A stretch of 17,271 nt of DNA, taken from contig CAMKTW010000011.1 in NCBI GenBank assembly GCA_946415795.1, forward strand, positions 1 to 17,271. The letters run 5' to 3'. Positions 1-7,280 of this stretch are shown one piece after another; within the stretch, counting starts at the first letter, position 1; each line of letters starts with the position of its first letter. The notes below the pieces were generated by a model, which did no database searches, had not been told where the DNA came from, and was given only the letters and a program-made list of their open reading frames with translations. The position numbers and the translations under genes were made by a program. The DNA is from an uncultured Bacteroidales bacterium. Lineage in GTDB: Bacteria > Bacteroidota > Bacteroidia > Bacteroidales > UBA932.

Positions 1-811
1 TTATAAGTTCCCTCCCGAATGCCTGCAGAATCAGGTCATCCTCCCAGTAATCCAGACAGGAAGAGAGGCAGACACCGTGATCCTCCGTCAGGCGGGTGAG
101 ATTCTCCGGCGCCTTGCGCGAGATGGCCTGACCGCGATGGTGGGGCGCTGTCATAGTATTGGTCATAAAGACGTCAATATAGGTCTCATCGCCTCCCAGC
201 AGATAGGTAGTGGAGTATTTGGTGCCGGGGCCAAGTTTGAGGCGGTGGTTAAGCAGCACAAAGTCGGGACGAAGTTCGCGCACCCTGGCCATCATCTGCT
301 CAAAATAGTCGTACTTAGACGGGCGGAGCGGGCCGCAAACGCCATCCATTTTGAAGAGTCCCAGATTGTAATCGCGCACGAATTCCCACACCATATCCAT
401 TCTCTCCGCAGCCTCCTCAGGGGTATCGCCGAAACCGTCGGGGCCACCCCATACACCCAGGCTTGCCCCGAAACCTGCCGCCTTGTCGCGGATGGGGGCG
501 AGACCGTGGGGATATTGCTTTTTAAAGCGTTCGGAGCGGGTCGAACCGTAGAAATGACGCCCGTCCAGCATCCCGGCATCGAAGGCAAATATATCCAGTT
601 CCATCCCGTAAGTATCATAAAGCCACTGGAAAAAGTCCAGCTCGGCATAGGTCTGCTCCTCACTGGGACCTTCGTTGGTATGGCTCATCCAAGTGAAGTA
701 TTCCGCCTTGGAGGGGGTCTTCTCATCGGCTCCGGCAACCGGGTATTCCTGTGCAGAAATAACCGTGGAGACCATCATAAACGCCATTATGGCAAAGAGA
801 TTCTTTTTCAT
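1..811 (-). CDS. Secreted glycosidase-like protein (clan GH-D-like barrel), C-terminus outside the window
   Basis: The ATG lies at 809-811 and the frame stays open to the window edge, giving 270 visible residues. Residues 1-20 form a Sec signal peptide with a probable cleavage after VISA, before QEYP, so the product is exported. The rest reads like part of a TIM-barrel glycoside hydrolase: FAFDAG near 76-80, GVWGGPDGFGDTPEE near 119-133, LFKMDGVCGPLRP near 152-164 and LTEDHGVC near 241-248. The K-x-D at 154-156 sits where GH27/GH36-type enzymes carry a catalytic Asp on a strand end, but that assignment is inference from pattern. I recall similar proteins in Bacteroides genomes, often unnamed or called alpha-galactosidase. 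It is divergent from the AbrB-led operon, and a TACCTTTG box is about 20 nt upstream. The coding call is firm; the substrate is unknown. Confidence 0.75.
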   Translation of the reverse strand, partial: MKKNLFAIMAFMMVSTVISAQEYPVAGADEKTPSKAEYFTWMSHTNEGPSEEQTYAELDFFQWLYDTYGMELDIFAFDAGMLDGRHFYGSTRSERFKKQYPHGLAPIRDKAAGFGASLGVWGGPDGFGDTPEEAAERMDMVWEFVRDYNLGLFKMDGVCGPLRPSKYDYFEQMMARVRELRPDFVLLNHRLKLGPGTKYSTTYLLGGDETYIDVFMTNTMTAPHHRGQAISRKAPENLTRLTEDHGVCLSSCLDYWEDDLILQAFGRELI

Positions 812-831
812 AGCCTGGTACTTGGGTTTAT

Positions 832-839
832 CAAAGGTA
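832..839 (-). promoter_or_regulatory. Putative -7 box for the secreted glycosidase-like gene
   Basis: Read on the minus strand this is TACCTTTG, matching the Bacteroidota primary sigma -7 consensus TAnnTTTG. It would place the transcript start about 15 nt before the ATG at 811. No convincing TTTG lies 19-21 nt further upstream, so the call rests on one box and its position. The same octamer is used at the his promoter. Confidence 0.5.
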
Positions 840-868
840 GTGAGAATGCATAATTATCCCTAATTAAT

Positions 869-899
869 TTTGTTTGATTTGTAAGAAAAGTTATATTTG
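869..899 (+). promoter_or_regulatory. Bacteroidota-type promoter for the AbrB-acyltransferase-ybaK-menG operon
   Basis: TTTG at 869-872 and TATATTTG at 892-899 are separated by exactly 19 nt, a full match to the Bacteroidota promoter TTTG-N19-TAnnTTTG. Transcription should begin near 904-906. That makes the in-frame start codons at 874 (TTG) and 901 (ATG) too early and supports the ATG at 928 as the start of the first gene. Confidence 0.75.
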
Positions 900-927
900 T
901 ATGAAATTACTAACAAATAATGAGTTT

Positions 928-1137
928 ATGCAAGAGAAGGACGGCAAATACATCTTCGGAGTTGTGAAGGTGGGAGACAAAGGGCAGATAGTGATTCCGC
1001 GCGACGCCCGCAAGCTTTACGATATCAAACCGGGCGACGCGCTGCTGGTGCTGGGCGACCAGAAAGGCATGGCGCTGCTCAAGACAGAGGTCTTCCAGGC
1101 AGTCATAGACCAGGCAATGGAGGGACTTCAGAAATGA
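928..1137 (+). CDS. AbrB/MazE/SpoVT-family DNA-binding protein
   Basis: This small protein of 69 residues (from the ATG at 928) consists almost entirely of a swapped-hairpin AbrB-type domain. The diagnostic stretch is VVKVGDKGQIVIPRDARKLYDIKPGDALLVLGD, where G-Q-I-V-I-P-R and the following I-K-P-G-D are family hallmarks. Such proteins bind DNA as dimers or serve as antitoxin-like regulators. The frame is open back to a TTG at 874, and an ATG at 901 would give 78 residues, but the promoter boxes at 869-899 put the transcript start downstream of both. The stop overlaps the start of the acyltransferase gene (ATGA), so the two are translationally coupled. No toxin gene is adjacent. A role in controlling its own operon is inference. 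Confidence 0.85.
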   Translation: MQEKDGKYIFGVVKVGDKGQIVIPRDARKLYDIKPGDALLVLGDQKGMALLKTEVFQAVIDQAMEGLQK

Positions 1138-2273
1138 GAAAGCATTGGATCGACAACCTGCGCTGGGTGACTGTCCTGCTGGTATTGTTCTACCACGTCA
1201 TATATTTCTACAACAACAAAGGTGTCTTTGGAGGCATAGGCGGCTTTGGCGAGTATCCGGAGTATAAGCAGTACCAGGATATCGTACTGTATATCCTCTA
1301 TCCGTGGTTCATGCCGCTGCTGTTCTTGCTGGCCGGTATAAGCGCCAGATATGCATTGCAGAAACAACCGGAGGGGAAGTGGTTCTCTGCCCGTACCCGC
1401 AAGTTGCTGGTTCCCGGCACGATAGGCCTGTTTGTGTTCCATTGGATGACGGGATATTTCAACACCGCAGTGGCGGCAAGGGAGGGTATGTTTGTTGAAA
1501 TGAACGCAGTTGCAAAGTACCTGATGTGGGCTGTAAGCGGTACCGGTCCGCTGTGGTTCATCCAAGTGCTGTGGGTGCTCTCCGCCCTGCTTCTGCTGAT
1601 CCGGGCCATCGACAGCAAAGACCGCCTGTGGAACGCCTGCGGCAGGTTTTTCGGAGGTGATAACGGCAGTAAGGCACGTATCGTCCCTATATTGCTGCTG
1701 GGTGTACTGTTCTGGCTTGGCGAACAGACTCTGATTAAGAATCCCCGCCCCGAGTCACCGGACGGCCTCTTGAATCTGTACAAACCTGTATTCTATATGG
1801 TGCCTTTCCTGATGGGATACTTTGTATTTTCTCACGATTCTGTTCAGAAACACGTCAAGAACGCCTGGATTCCGCTACTGATCGCTGCGTGTGCGGCCGG
1901 CGTGGTGCTTGTCGTCACGACCTTCGGACAGGACAATACCTCCCCCCAATATCTCGGCAGCCCGCTCAACTGCCTCTACGGTTGGCTGGCGTGTCTGGGA
2001 CTTATGGGCTGGTTCAATGCCAAATTCGACCGCACCGGAAAGTTCGCAGGATATATGACTCGCAGCAGTTACGGCATATACATCGTCCACTATCTGGTGA
2101 TCGCAAGCCTGGGCTATATGATGAAGCAATATACGCAACTGCCGCCGGTGGCAATGTACCTGATTCTGGCCGCAGCCGTATTCACCCTCTCCCCCCTGAT
2201 TTACGAAATCATCCGCCGCATCCCATTTGTTCGCTGGTGCGTCCTGGGAGAAAAAAGTCAGCGGCATGCCTGA
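1134..2273 (+). CDS. Acyltransferase family 3 integral membrane protein
   Basis: The product has 379 residues with about ten hydrophobic segments, the size and layout of the acyltransferase-3 (OatA/OpgC-like) family, which moves acyl groups across the inner membrane onto sugars or other extracytoplasmic acceptors. The N-terminus carries the family signature: D7-x-x-R10 followed by a first membrane helix with H21 in FYHVIYF, the His usually regarded as catalytic. Further helices lie near 46-70, 87-105, 180-197, 218-235, 243-263, 277-295, 309-330 and 340-360. It starts inside the stop of the AbrB gene (ATGA) and its last 8 nt overlap ybaK. The acceptor cannot be read from the sequence; neighbours do not point to a polysaccharide locus. 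Function class is confident, substrate unknown. Confidence 0.88.
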   Translation: MRKHWIDNLRWVTVLLVLFYHVIYFYNNKGVFGGIGGFGEYPEYKQYQDIVLYILYPWFMPLLFLLAGISARYALQKQPEGKWFSARTRKLLVPGTIGLFVFHWMTGYFNTAVAAREGMFVEMNAVAKYLMWAVSGTGPLWFIQVLWVLSALLLLIRAIDSKDRLWNACGRFFGGDNGSKARIVPILLLGVLFWLGEQTLIKNPRPESPDGLLNLYKPVFYMVPFLMGYFVFSHDSVQKHVKNAWIPLLIAACAAGVVLVVTTFGQDNTSPQYLGSPLNCLYGWLACLGLMGWFNAKFDRTGKFAGYMTRSSYGIYIVHYLVIASLGYMMKQYTQLPPVAMYLILAAAVFTLSPLIYEIIRRIPFVRWCVLGEKSQRHA

Positions 2274-2748
2274 TAAACAACATATACAAAAGACCAATGC
2301 GGCCAGGCTCCTGGATGCTGCGCACGTGGAGTATGAGCTGATTCCGTATGAAGTTGACGAGAACGACCTCGCGGCCGCTCATGTGGCAGCACAGCTTGGC
2401 GAACCCATAGAGGCTGTGTTCAAGACGCTGGTGCTGCGCGGTGACCGTAACGGCCTGTTTGTGTGCGTAATGCCCGGTGATATGGAGGTGGATCTCAAGA
2501 TTGCCGCAAAAATCTCCGGCAACAAGTCGTGCGCGATGATCCATATGAAAGAACTGCTGCCCGAGACTGGCTACATACGCGGCGGATGCTCCCCCATCGG
2601 AATGAAAAAACAACTGCCGACGTTCATATATGAATCTGCCCTGCTATACGACCACATCTACGTAAGCGCCGGCGTCCGCGGTCTCCAGATAAAAATCGAC
2701 CCTCAGGACCTGATAGATTTCACCGGGGCGAATATTTATCCGATATGA
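2266..2748 (+). CDS. ybaK: Cys-tRNA(Pro)/Cys-tRNA(Cys) deacylase, YbaK/EbsC family
   Basis: The 160-residue product matches the YbaK/EbsC aminoacyl-tRNA editing domain over its whole length. Visible features are the N-terminal T-N-A-A-R-L-L-D helix, Y-E-L-I-P-Y-E, an invariant-type Lys in VFKTLVLRG, and the glycine-rich loop GGCSPIGMKK near the C-terminal third. The family hydrolyses Cys wrongly attached to tRNA(Pro), a cytoplasmic quality-control step. I chose the ATG at 2266 because the product then starts as expected (MPDKQHIQKTNAARLL). An upstream in-frame start at 2227 would lie deep inside the acyltransferase gene. It overlaps the acyltransferase by 8 nt and menG by 4 nt (ATGA). The related ProX and YeaK deacylases are the main alternative assignments. 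Confidence 0.88.
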   Translation: MPDKQHIQKTNAARLLDAAHVEYELIPYEVDENDLAAAHVAAQLGEPIEAVFKTLVLRGDRNGLFVCVMPGDMEVDLKIAAKISGNKSCAMIHMKELLPETGYIRGGCSPIGMKKQLPTFIYESALLYDHIYVSAGVRGLQIKIDPQDLIDFTGANIYPI

Positions 2749-3464
2749 TTTATACAATGGACGGACCCAAGGCCGGGAAAATAGAACAGATGTTCGATTC
2801 GATTGCAGGTGACTACGACCGCCTCAATCACCTCATGTCGCTGGGAATAGACCGTTGCTGGCGCAGACGGGCTATACGGCAGGTGGTAGAGAAAGACCAC
2901 CCGCAAACCATCCTGGACGCAGCCTGCGGCACAGGCGACTTTGCCATAGCGATAGCCAAGGCCGCAAATCCACTCACCTTGGTCACTGGCGTGGACCTGT
3001 CGGAGAATATGCTAGCCGTGATGAGGCAGAAAGTAGCCGGCAACAATCTGGAAGGGCAAATCATCACCAAGCAGGGCAACTGCGAGAGCCTCCCCTGGCC
3101 CGACAGCAGTTTTGACTGTGTGACCATAGCCTTCGGAATCCGTAATTTTGAGCACAGGGAGCTGGCTCTGAAGGAGTTCCTCCGAGTGCTGCGCCCCGGA
3201 GGCCGGCTGGTGATACTGGAGCTGAGCCTGCCCTCCAACAGCATAATCCGCCGGCTCTACAATCTGTATTTCACCCGGATACTGCCCGGTATCGGCGGAC
3301 GTATCTCCGGTGACAAGGCAGCCTACAACTATCTTCCGGCCTCGGTGCTCAAATTTCCCGGTCGCAGGCAATGGACATCCACCATGCAGGATTGCGGCTA
3401 TAATAATGTCCGCCACAAGGCTTTCACCCTGGGCATCTGCCGGATGTACACGGGAGAGAAATGA
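2745..3464 (+). CDS. menG: Demethylmenaquinone methyltransferase (MenG/UbiE)
   Basis: The 239-residue product is a class I SAM-dependent methyltransferase of the UbiE/MenG family, which methylates demethylmenaquinone in the last step of menaquinone synthesis. It has the N-terminal IAGDYDRLNHLMSLGIDRCWRR segment typical of UbiE, the SAM-binding motif LDAACGTGDFAIA (about 57-69), an acidic motif II at GVDLSENML, the family block TIAFGIRNFEHR near 127-138, LRVLRPGGRLVILELS, and YLPASVLKFPG near the C-terminus. Length is normal. It overlaps ybaK by ATGA and is the last gene of the plus-strand operon. The convergent Gate-protein gene ends only 8 nt away, so no separate terminator fits between them. 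Confidence 0.93.
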   Translation: MIYTMDGPKAGKIEQMFDSIAGDYDRLNHLMSLGIDRCWRRRAIRQVVEKDHPQTILDAACGTGDFAIAIAKAANPLTLVTGVDLSENMLAVMRQKVAGNNLEGQIITKQGNCESLPWPDSSFDCVTIAFGIRNFEHRELALKEFLRVLRPGGRLVILELSLPSNSIIRRLYNLYFTRILPGIGGRISGDKAAYNYLPASVLKFPGRRQWTSTMQDCGYNNVRHKAFTLGICRMYTGEK

Positions 3465-3472
3465 TATGGCAA

Positions 3473-4390
3473 TCAATCCCGACAGAGGGCATACACCCCC
3501 CGTGCGGTCCAGACGATGACAGTGGACATGATCCAGCGGGAGAACAGTATGACCCACCAGATGCCGCCGGCCAGCGAAAACAGGAGAAGATCCTCCAGGT
3601 TGCTGTGGGAGATGCCCACGTGCAGATTGACGAGGTCGATGTCGCGGCGCGACAGACGGCCGCTCTGAGCCTCCTGCATCATAGCCGCACCCCCGTAGGC
3701 CAGCCCTATCACATTGGCTACCAGCCAGAAAAACGCACACTTGACGGGCAGGCCAAACACCTTCATCAGCGGGGAAAGCGCCCTGGAAATCGGCTTGATG
3801 GCACCCGAATCCTTCAGGATCTGCTGCAGGATGCTCAGAGAGAAGATTATACAGGTCATCTTGAATGCGAGCTTCAGCATACCTGTAAACCACCCGAGTA
3901 ATTGCGACCGAAACGGCTCTGATGATGGTGCGGCGGCAGCCGACGCGACGGCAGCGGAACCAGTCTCCGGAAGCAGCAGGTTGAGCAGGAAGCCCATCAG
4001 GATAGAGACGCAGGTCCGGAGGATAATCAAAAGCGCCGCGCTGGTGCCGGTCTTCTTCTGAATGGTCACCTCAACCGGCATATTATGGGCGCAGAGAGCC
4101 ATCACCGCCAGGATAGTCATCTGACGCGCATCCAGACCCATCGTGACCCCCGCCGCGATGGAGCTGTAGCAGTTCACAAAGTAGCCCGACACCCACGCCA
4201 GCGAAGCGGCCCCGGGAAGCCCCAGGTGCTTGAAAAGAGGTTCCAGATAGACCGACAGCCACTCCAGGACGCCAAAATACTTTAGCAGGAAGATGACAAA
4301 CGACACACCTGCGGTGATCTCAATCATCCACAGGCATATCTTTGCCGCATCCGGGAGGGCCGTCTTTACCGAACCCCAGAGGTTTTTCAT
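3473..4390 (-). CDS. Nucleoside-recognition (Gate) domain membrane protein linked to the his operon
   Basis: The 305-residue hydrophobic protein appears to contain two Gate (nucleoside recognition) repeats. The first includes VSGYFVNCYSSIAAGV with ALCAHNMPVEV; the second includes NVIGLAYGGAAMMQ and LHVGISHSNLEDLLLF. The paired 'G-x-x-x-N' and 'H-N/S-x-x-E' motifs are what the SpmA/SpmB-like and YjiH-like proteins show. About eight membrane helices are visible, with an Ala/Ser-rich linker near 150-165 between halves. Such proteins are thought to act in transport, but no substrate is established for this subfamily. The gene starts 3 nt after the hisIE stop, so it must share the his transcript. 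Whether that reflects purine or AICAR-related transport or simple read-through is inference. It converges on menG with an 8-nt gap. Confidence 0.8.
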   Translation of the reverse strand: MKNLWGSVKTALPDAAKICLWMIEITAGVSFVIFLLKYFGVLEWLSVYLEPLFKHLGLPGAASLAWVSGYFVNCYSSIAAGVTMGLDARQMTILAVMALCAHNMPVEVTIQKKTGTSAALLIILRTCVSILMGFLLNLLLPETGSAAVASAAAAPSSEPFRSQLLGWFTGMLKLAFKMTCIIFSLSILQQILKDSGAIKPISRALSPLMKVFGLPVKCAFFWLVANVIGLAYGGAAMMQEAQSGRLSRRDIDLVNLHVGISHSNLEDLLLFSLAGGIWWVILFSRWIMSTVIVWTARGVYALCRD

Positions 4391-4393
4391 AAA

Positions 4394-4993
4394 TTATTTA
4401 TGACGGAGTGCAAGCTCTTCTTCCAGATCCTTGATGGAGAAGCCCATCTGCTCGCATAGTACCATCAGGTGATAAACCAGGTCGCCGGCCTCGTAGAGGA
4501 AGCGCTCCTTGTTGCCGTCGATGGCCTCAATCACCGTCTCAACAGCCTCTTCACCCACCTTCTGGGCAATCTTGTTGACACCTTTGTTGAACAGGTGAGT
4601 GGTGTAGCTCCCCTCCGGCATATCGCGATGGCGCTGCTGGATGCAGGCCTGCAGGGTACCGAGAAAGCCCTCGTTTTCGCGGGTGTCGAAGCAGGCGGTG
4701 GTGCCGCGGTGGCAGGTAGGGCCGTCTGGATGCGCCTTGATCAGCAGGGTATCGGCATCGCAATCGGCATACATATCCACTACGTGAAGATAGTTGCCGC
4801 TGGATTCACCCTTGGTCCAGAGACACTGCCGGGAACGGCTGAAGAAAGTCACCAGCCCGGTAGCCTGAGTCTTCTCAAAGGCCTCCTGGGTCATATAGCC
4901 CAGCATCAGCACCTTCAGGGTGTCGGCATCCTGGATAATTGCCGGCAGCAGTCCATCGGCGCATTTTTCCAACTTGAAATCACTGAATGTCAT
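4394..4993 (-). CDS. hisI: Bifunctional phosphoribosyl-AMP cyclohydrolase / phosphoribosyl-ATP pyrophosphatase (HisIE)
   Basis: The 199-residue fusion performs steps 2 and 3 of histidine synthesis. Residues 1-110 form the HisI cyclohydrolase, with LMLGYMTQEAF, TFFSRSRQCLWTKGESSGN, the metal-binding D-C-D-A-D-T and the conserved Cys-His of GPTCHRG. Residues 115-199 form the HisE pyrophosphatase, with NKGVNKIAQKVGEEAVETVIEA and the metal-binding E-A-G-D-L-V-Y-H-L helix. All key residues I can recognise are present and the length is normal. Its ATG overlaps the hisF stop (ATGA), so translation is coupled. The Gate-protein gene follows after 3 nt. Confidence 0.96.
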   Translation of the reverse strand: MTFSDFKLEKCADGLLPAIIQDADTLKVLMLGYMTQEAFEKTQATGLVTFFSRSRQCLWTKGESSGNYLHVVDMYADCDADTLLIKAHPDGPTCHRGTTACFDTRENEGFLGTLQACIQQRHRDMPEGSYTTHLFNKGVNKIAQKVGEEAVETVIEAIDGNKERFLYEAGDLVYHLMVLCEQMGFSIKDLEEELALRHK

Positions 4994-5745
4994 AATCTTA
5001 CAGGTATATTTTGTTTTCTTAACTCTTGTTTGAGCACAGGGATGGGGATCTCACCGCTGTGGAAGATGGATGCCGCCAGCGCGGCATCGGCCTTGCCTGC
5101 GGTAAGCACGTCCGCAATATGTTGTATGCAGCCGGCGCCGCCAGACGCTATGATTGGAATGGACAGCGACTCCGCCAGGGCTGCGTATGTCTCGCAGGGA
5201 TAGCCGTCGCGGGTGCCGTCGTGATCCATAGAGGTGAAGAGCAGCTCCCCCGCCCCACGCACCTGAGCTTCCCGGGCCCAGTCGAAAAGTTCGCGGTCGG
5301 TGGCCACCCGGCCGCCGTGGGTCGTAGCCATCCAACGGCCGTCCACCACCCTTGCATCAATCGCAATCACCACGAACTGCGAACCGTATTTGCCGGCAAT
5401 GGCGTCTATCAGGCCGGGATTGCTGATGGCTGCGGTGTTGACGCTGATTTTATCGGCACCGGCGTCCAGCAGGCGAGCGGCATCGTCGATGGTGGATATG
5501 CCGCCGCCCACGGTGAACGGAATGTTGATCTGTTCCGCCACCCTGCTGACCAGGCCGCAAAAGGTCTTTCTGCCCTCTGCCGAGGCGCTGATGTCAAGAT
5601 ATACCAACTCGTCGGCCCCCTCTGCGGCATACCGCGAGCCAAGTTCTACGGCATCGCCCATATCGCGCAGCCCCACAAAGTGAATACCTTTCACGGTGCG
5701 GCCGTCCTTGACATCAAGACAGGGAATTATGCGTTTTGCAACCAT
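4990..5745 (-). CDS. hisF: Imidazole glycerol phosphate synthase, cyclase subunit (HisF)
   Basis: The 251-residue (beta/alpha)8 barrel pairs with HisH: it uses the ammonia HisH makes to convert PRFAR into imidazole glycerol phosphate and AICAR. Catalytic Asp residues are at D11 (IIPCLDVKDG) and D130 (VVIAIDARVV). Phosphate-binding loops are visible at TVGGGISTIDDA and IIASGGAG, with FTSMDHDGTRDGY near the C-terminal half. The length is standard. The gene is separated from hisA by 147 nt containing repeat copy A and has no recognisable terminator before it, so it should stay on the his transcript. A weak TGAATTTG near the start is not enough to call an internal promoter. The stop overlaps hisIE (ATGA). 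Confidence 0.97.
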   Translation of the reverse strand: MVAKRIIPCLDVKDGRTVKGIHFVGLRDMGDAVELGSRYAAEGADELVYLDISASAEGRKTFCGLVSRVAEQINIPFTVGGGISTIDDAARLLDAGADKISVNTAAISNPGLIDAIAGKYGSQFVVIAIDARVVDGRWMATTHGGRVATDRELFDWAREAQVRGAGELLFTSMDHDGTRDGYPCETYAALAESLSIPIIASGGAGCIQHIADVLTAGKADAALAASIFHSGEIPIPVLKQELRKQNIPVRL

Positions 5746-5820
5746 CGCACCCCTTTATTAACGTGATACAAATTCAAATGTTTTACCATTTTTCTACCTT
5801 ATCATTTATTCTACCTATAC

Positions 5821-5906
5821 CCTCCGCACATTCTGCTATAACGTATCCCCCTCCATAAATCCCTCCCCTCGAGGGAGGGACTTACTATCGCCCTATCGGG
5901 CTCCAA
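5821..5906 (-). repeat. Structured intergenic repeat, copy A (hisA-hisF)
   Basis: This copy shares a core of about 86 nt with copies at 7281-7365 and 11845-11935, all in his-sense orientation. In RNA sense it contains hairpin I (GCCC-GATA-GGGC, 5890-5901), a linker of the form GATRGTAAG, hairpin II at 5860-5880 (21 nt, 9 pairs), then AUUU and a G-rich run ending near ACGTTATA. Hairpin II has no U-tract, so it is not a classical terminator. The 5' end of the repeat runs into hisA and supplies its last codons and stop. Unlike copies B and C it lacks the GTTTCGCAA inverted repeat downstream. The two TTCTACCT words near 5791-5816 (plus strand) are a small local direct repeat. Confidence 0.8.
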
Positions 5907-6612
5907 ATTTCTCAATATCTTTCAATGTGATTCTGTTCTCATATATAGCTTTCCCAACTATAACTCTTCGAAGACCCTCCTCGTTCAGCCGCTCAATATC
6001 AGCCATCGAACTGATGCCGCCCGAAACGGTGAAATCTATCTTGTCGTAACGGCCCTGCAGGTCTTTGTAGAGTTCGAATGCCGGCCCCTGCAGCATTCCG
6101 TCCTTGGAGATGTCTGTGCATATTATCTGGGTGACCGGGGCAAAACGCTCTATAAGGTCGTCAATGGTCAGGTCCATCTCCTCCTTCCAGCCGTTGACGG
6201 CCACCTTGCCGTTATGGAGATCGGCACCGAGAATCATCTTGTCCGGGCCGTAAGAGGTCAGCCAGAGGTCGAACAGCTCTGGCTGACGTGCCGCCACGCT
6301 GCCCGCAATGGCGTATGTCGCGCCGTAATCAAAGACAGCCTGCAGGGCATCGGTGCTCTTGATGCCACCGCCGAACTCTATTTCCAGGTTTGTGCGGGTT
6401 GCAATCTGCTCCAGGGTGGCGAGGTTCTGCGGACCGGCCGCCTTCGCCCCGTCAAGGTCGACCAGATGCAGGCGTCTGACGCCCGCCTGTTCGTAAGACT
6501 TTGCCATATCCAGCGGCTGCGCGTCGTAGCTTGTCCTGCGCTCATAATCACCCTCAGAGAGGCGTACGCAGCGACCTTCAATGATATCTATTGCAGGAAT
6601 AATTTCAATCAT
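5893..6612 (-). CDS. hisA: ProFAR isomerase (HisA)
   Basis: The 239-residue barrel isomerises 5'-ProFAR to PRFAR, the substrate of HisHF. The general base D9 lies in IIPAIDIIEGRCVRL, the second catalytic Asp in ICTDISKDGMLQGP, and phosphate-binding glycines in IEFGGGIKS and FTVSGGISS. The ATG overlaps the hisH stop (ATGA). The C-terminus is odd: the final Gly-Ala-Arg and stop (GGA GCC CGA TAG) lie inside the 5' end of repeat copy A, so the repeat appears to have provided the present end of the gene. The length remains normal for the family. Confidence 0.96.
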   Translation of the reverse strand: MIEIIPAIDIIEGRCVRLSEGDYERRTSYDAQPLDMAKSYEQAGVRRLHLVDLDGAKAAGPQNLATLEQIATRTNLEIEFGGGIKSTDALQAVFDYGATYAIAGSVAARQPELFDLWLTSYGPDKMILGADLHNGKVAVNGWKEEMDLTIDDLIERFAPVTQIICTDISKDGMLQGPAFELYKDLQGRYDKIDFTVSGGISSMADIERLNEEGLRRVIVGKAIYENRITLKDIEKFGAR

Positions 6613-7217
6613 AACGCGAGGAAATTCTTCAGGATCCGTTCGCCCGCAGCACCACTCTTTTCGGGGTGGAACTGGCAGGCGTAAAAATTGTCGCGGCCCA
6701 GTGCAGCACTGAAGTCGATGCCGTGATTGCTGATGGCGATGGTATCGGCACAGACCTCGGGGTAGTATGAGTGTACAAAATAGACGTACTCGCCCTGCTT
6801 GAGGCCGGCAAACAGCGGCGAGCAGAAACCATTTGCCCCGGCTTCAGGCTCCCGCAGGCTGTTCCAGCCCATATGGGGAACTTTTTCCGCCCGGGTTTCC
6901 CTGAAGCGGCGCACCTCGGCGGAGAAGATGCCCATACAACGTGTATCGCCCTCCTCGCTGCCGGCACACATAAGCTGCGCCCCGACACATATACCAAGCA
7001 CGGGCTGCTCAAGAGTAGGTATGAAATCGGACAGGCCGGCATCGCGTAAAGCCTGCATTGCGCAAGAAGCCTCTCCAACTCCGGGCAGTATCACGTGAGA
7101 CGCCTTGCGCAACTGGCTGCGATTTGCTGTCAGCACAAAGTCCGACGCCCCGACGCGACCCAGCGCATTCAATACAGACCGGATATTCCCGGCATCGTAA
7201 TCTACAATAGCAATCAT
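6609..7217 (-). CDS. hisH: Imidazole glycerol phosphate synthase, glutaminase subunit (HisH)
   Basis: The 202-residue class I glutamine amidotransferase supplies ammonia to HisF. The nucleophile is C77 in LGICVGAQLM, and the His-Glu pair is in CQFHPEKSG near the C-terminus. HVILPGVGEA gives the oxyanion-region PGVG motif. The reading frame is open upstream to 7292, but the product aligns with HisH only from the ATG at 7217 (MIAIVDYDAGN), and the upstream part lies within repeat-associated sequence. That start is 6 nt downstream of the inverted-repeat stem shared with hisG. The stop overlaps hisA (ATGA). The 148-nt gap from hisB holds repeat copy B. Confidence 0.96.
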   Translation of the reverse strand: MIAIVDYDAGNIRSVLNALGRVGASDFVLTANRSQLRKASHVILPGVGEASCAMQALRDAGLSDFIPTLEQPVLGICVGAQLMCAGSEEGDTRCMGIFSAEVRRFRETRAEKVPHMGWNSLREPEAGANGFCSPLFAGLKQGEYVYFVHSYYPEVCADTIAISNHGIDFSAALGRDNFYACQFHPEKSGAAGERILKNFLAL

Positions 7218-7221
7218 ACAC

Positions 7222-7277
7222 AAGTTTCGCAAGTAACTGTATTTGTTCTTATGTGCATTTGGAAGCTTGCGAAACTT
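7222..7277 (-). promoter_or_regulatory. Inverted-repeat stem immediately upstream of hisH
   Basis: Perfect 12-nt arms, AAGTTTCGCAAG at 7222-7233 and CTTGCGAAACTT at 7266-7277, enclose exactly 32 nt. The proximal arm ends close to the hisH ATG. The same arrangement with 10-nt arms and exactly 32 nt between them stands before hisG (11790-11841). One pair differs as G-C here and A-T there, a compensatory change. It could be an RNA hairpin affecting hisH translation or paired half-sites for a DNA-binding protein, the arms being 42 bp apart. Function is not known. Confidence 0.65.
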
Positions 7278-7280
7278 CTT

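Noticed and set aside
77..853. A 258-codon open frame on the plus strand
   Set aside because: It is antisense to the secreted glycosidase-like gene, whose minus-strand frame has a signal peptide and clear barrel motifs.
3461..3901. A possible plus-strand gene overlapping the end of menG (ATGA)
   Set aside because: The overlap looks like operon coupling, but the translation has no family features and is antisense to the well-supported Gate protein.
5860..5880. Hairpin II of the his repeats as intrinsic terminators within the operon
   Set aside because: Each is followed by AUUUA and a G-rich run rather than a U-tract, and termination there would silence essential downstream his genes.
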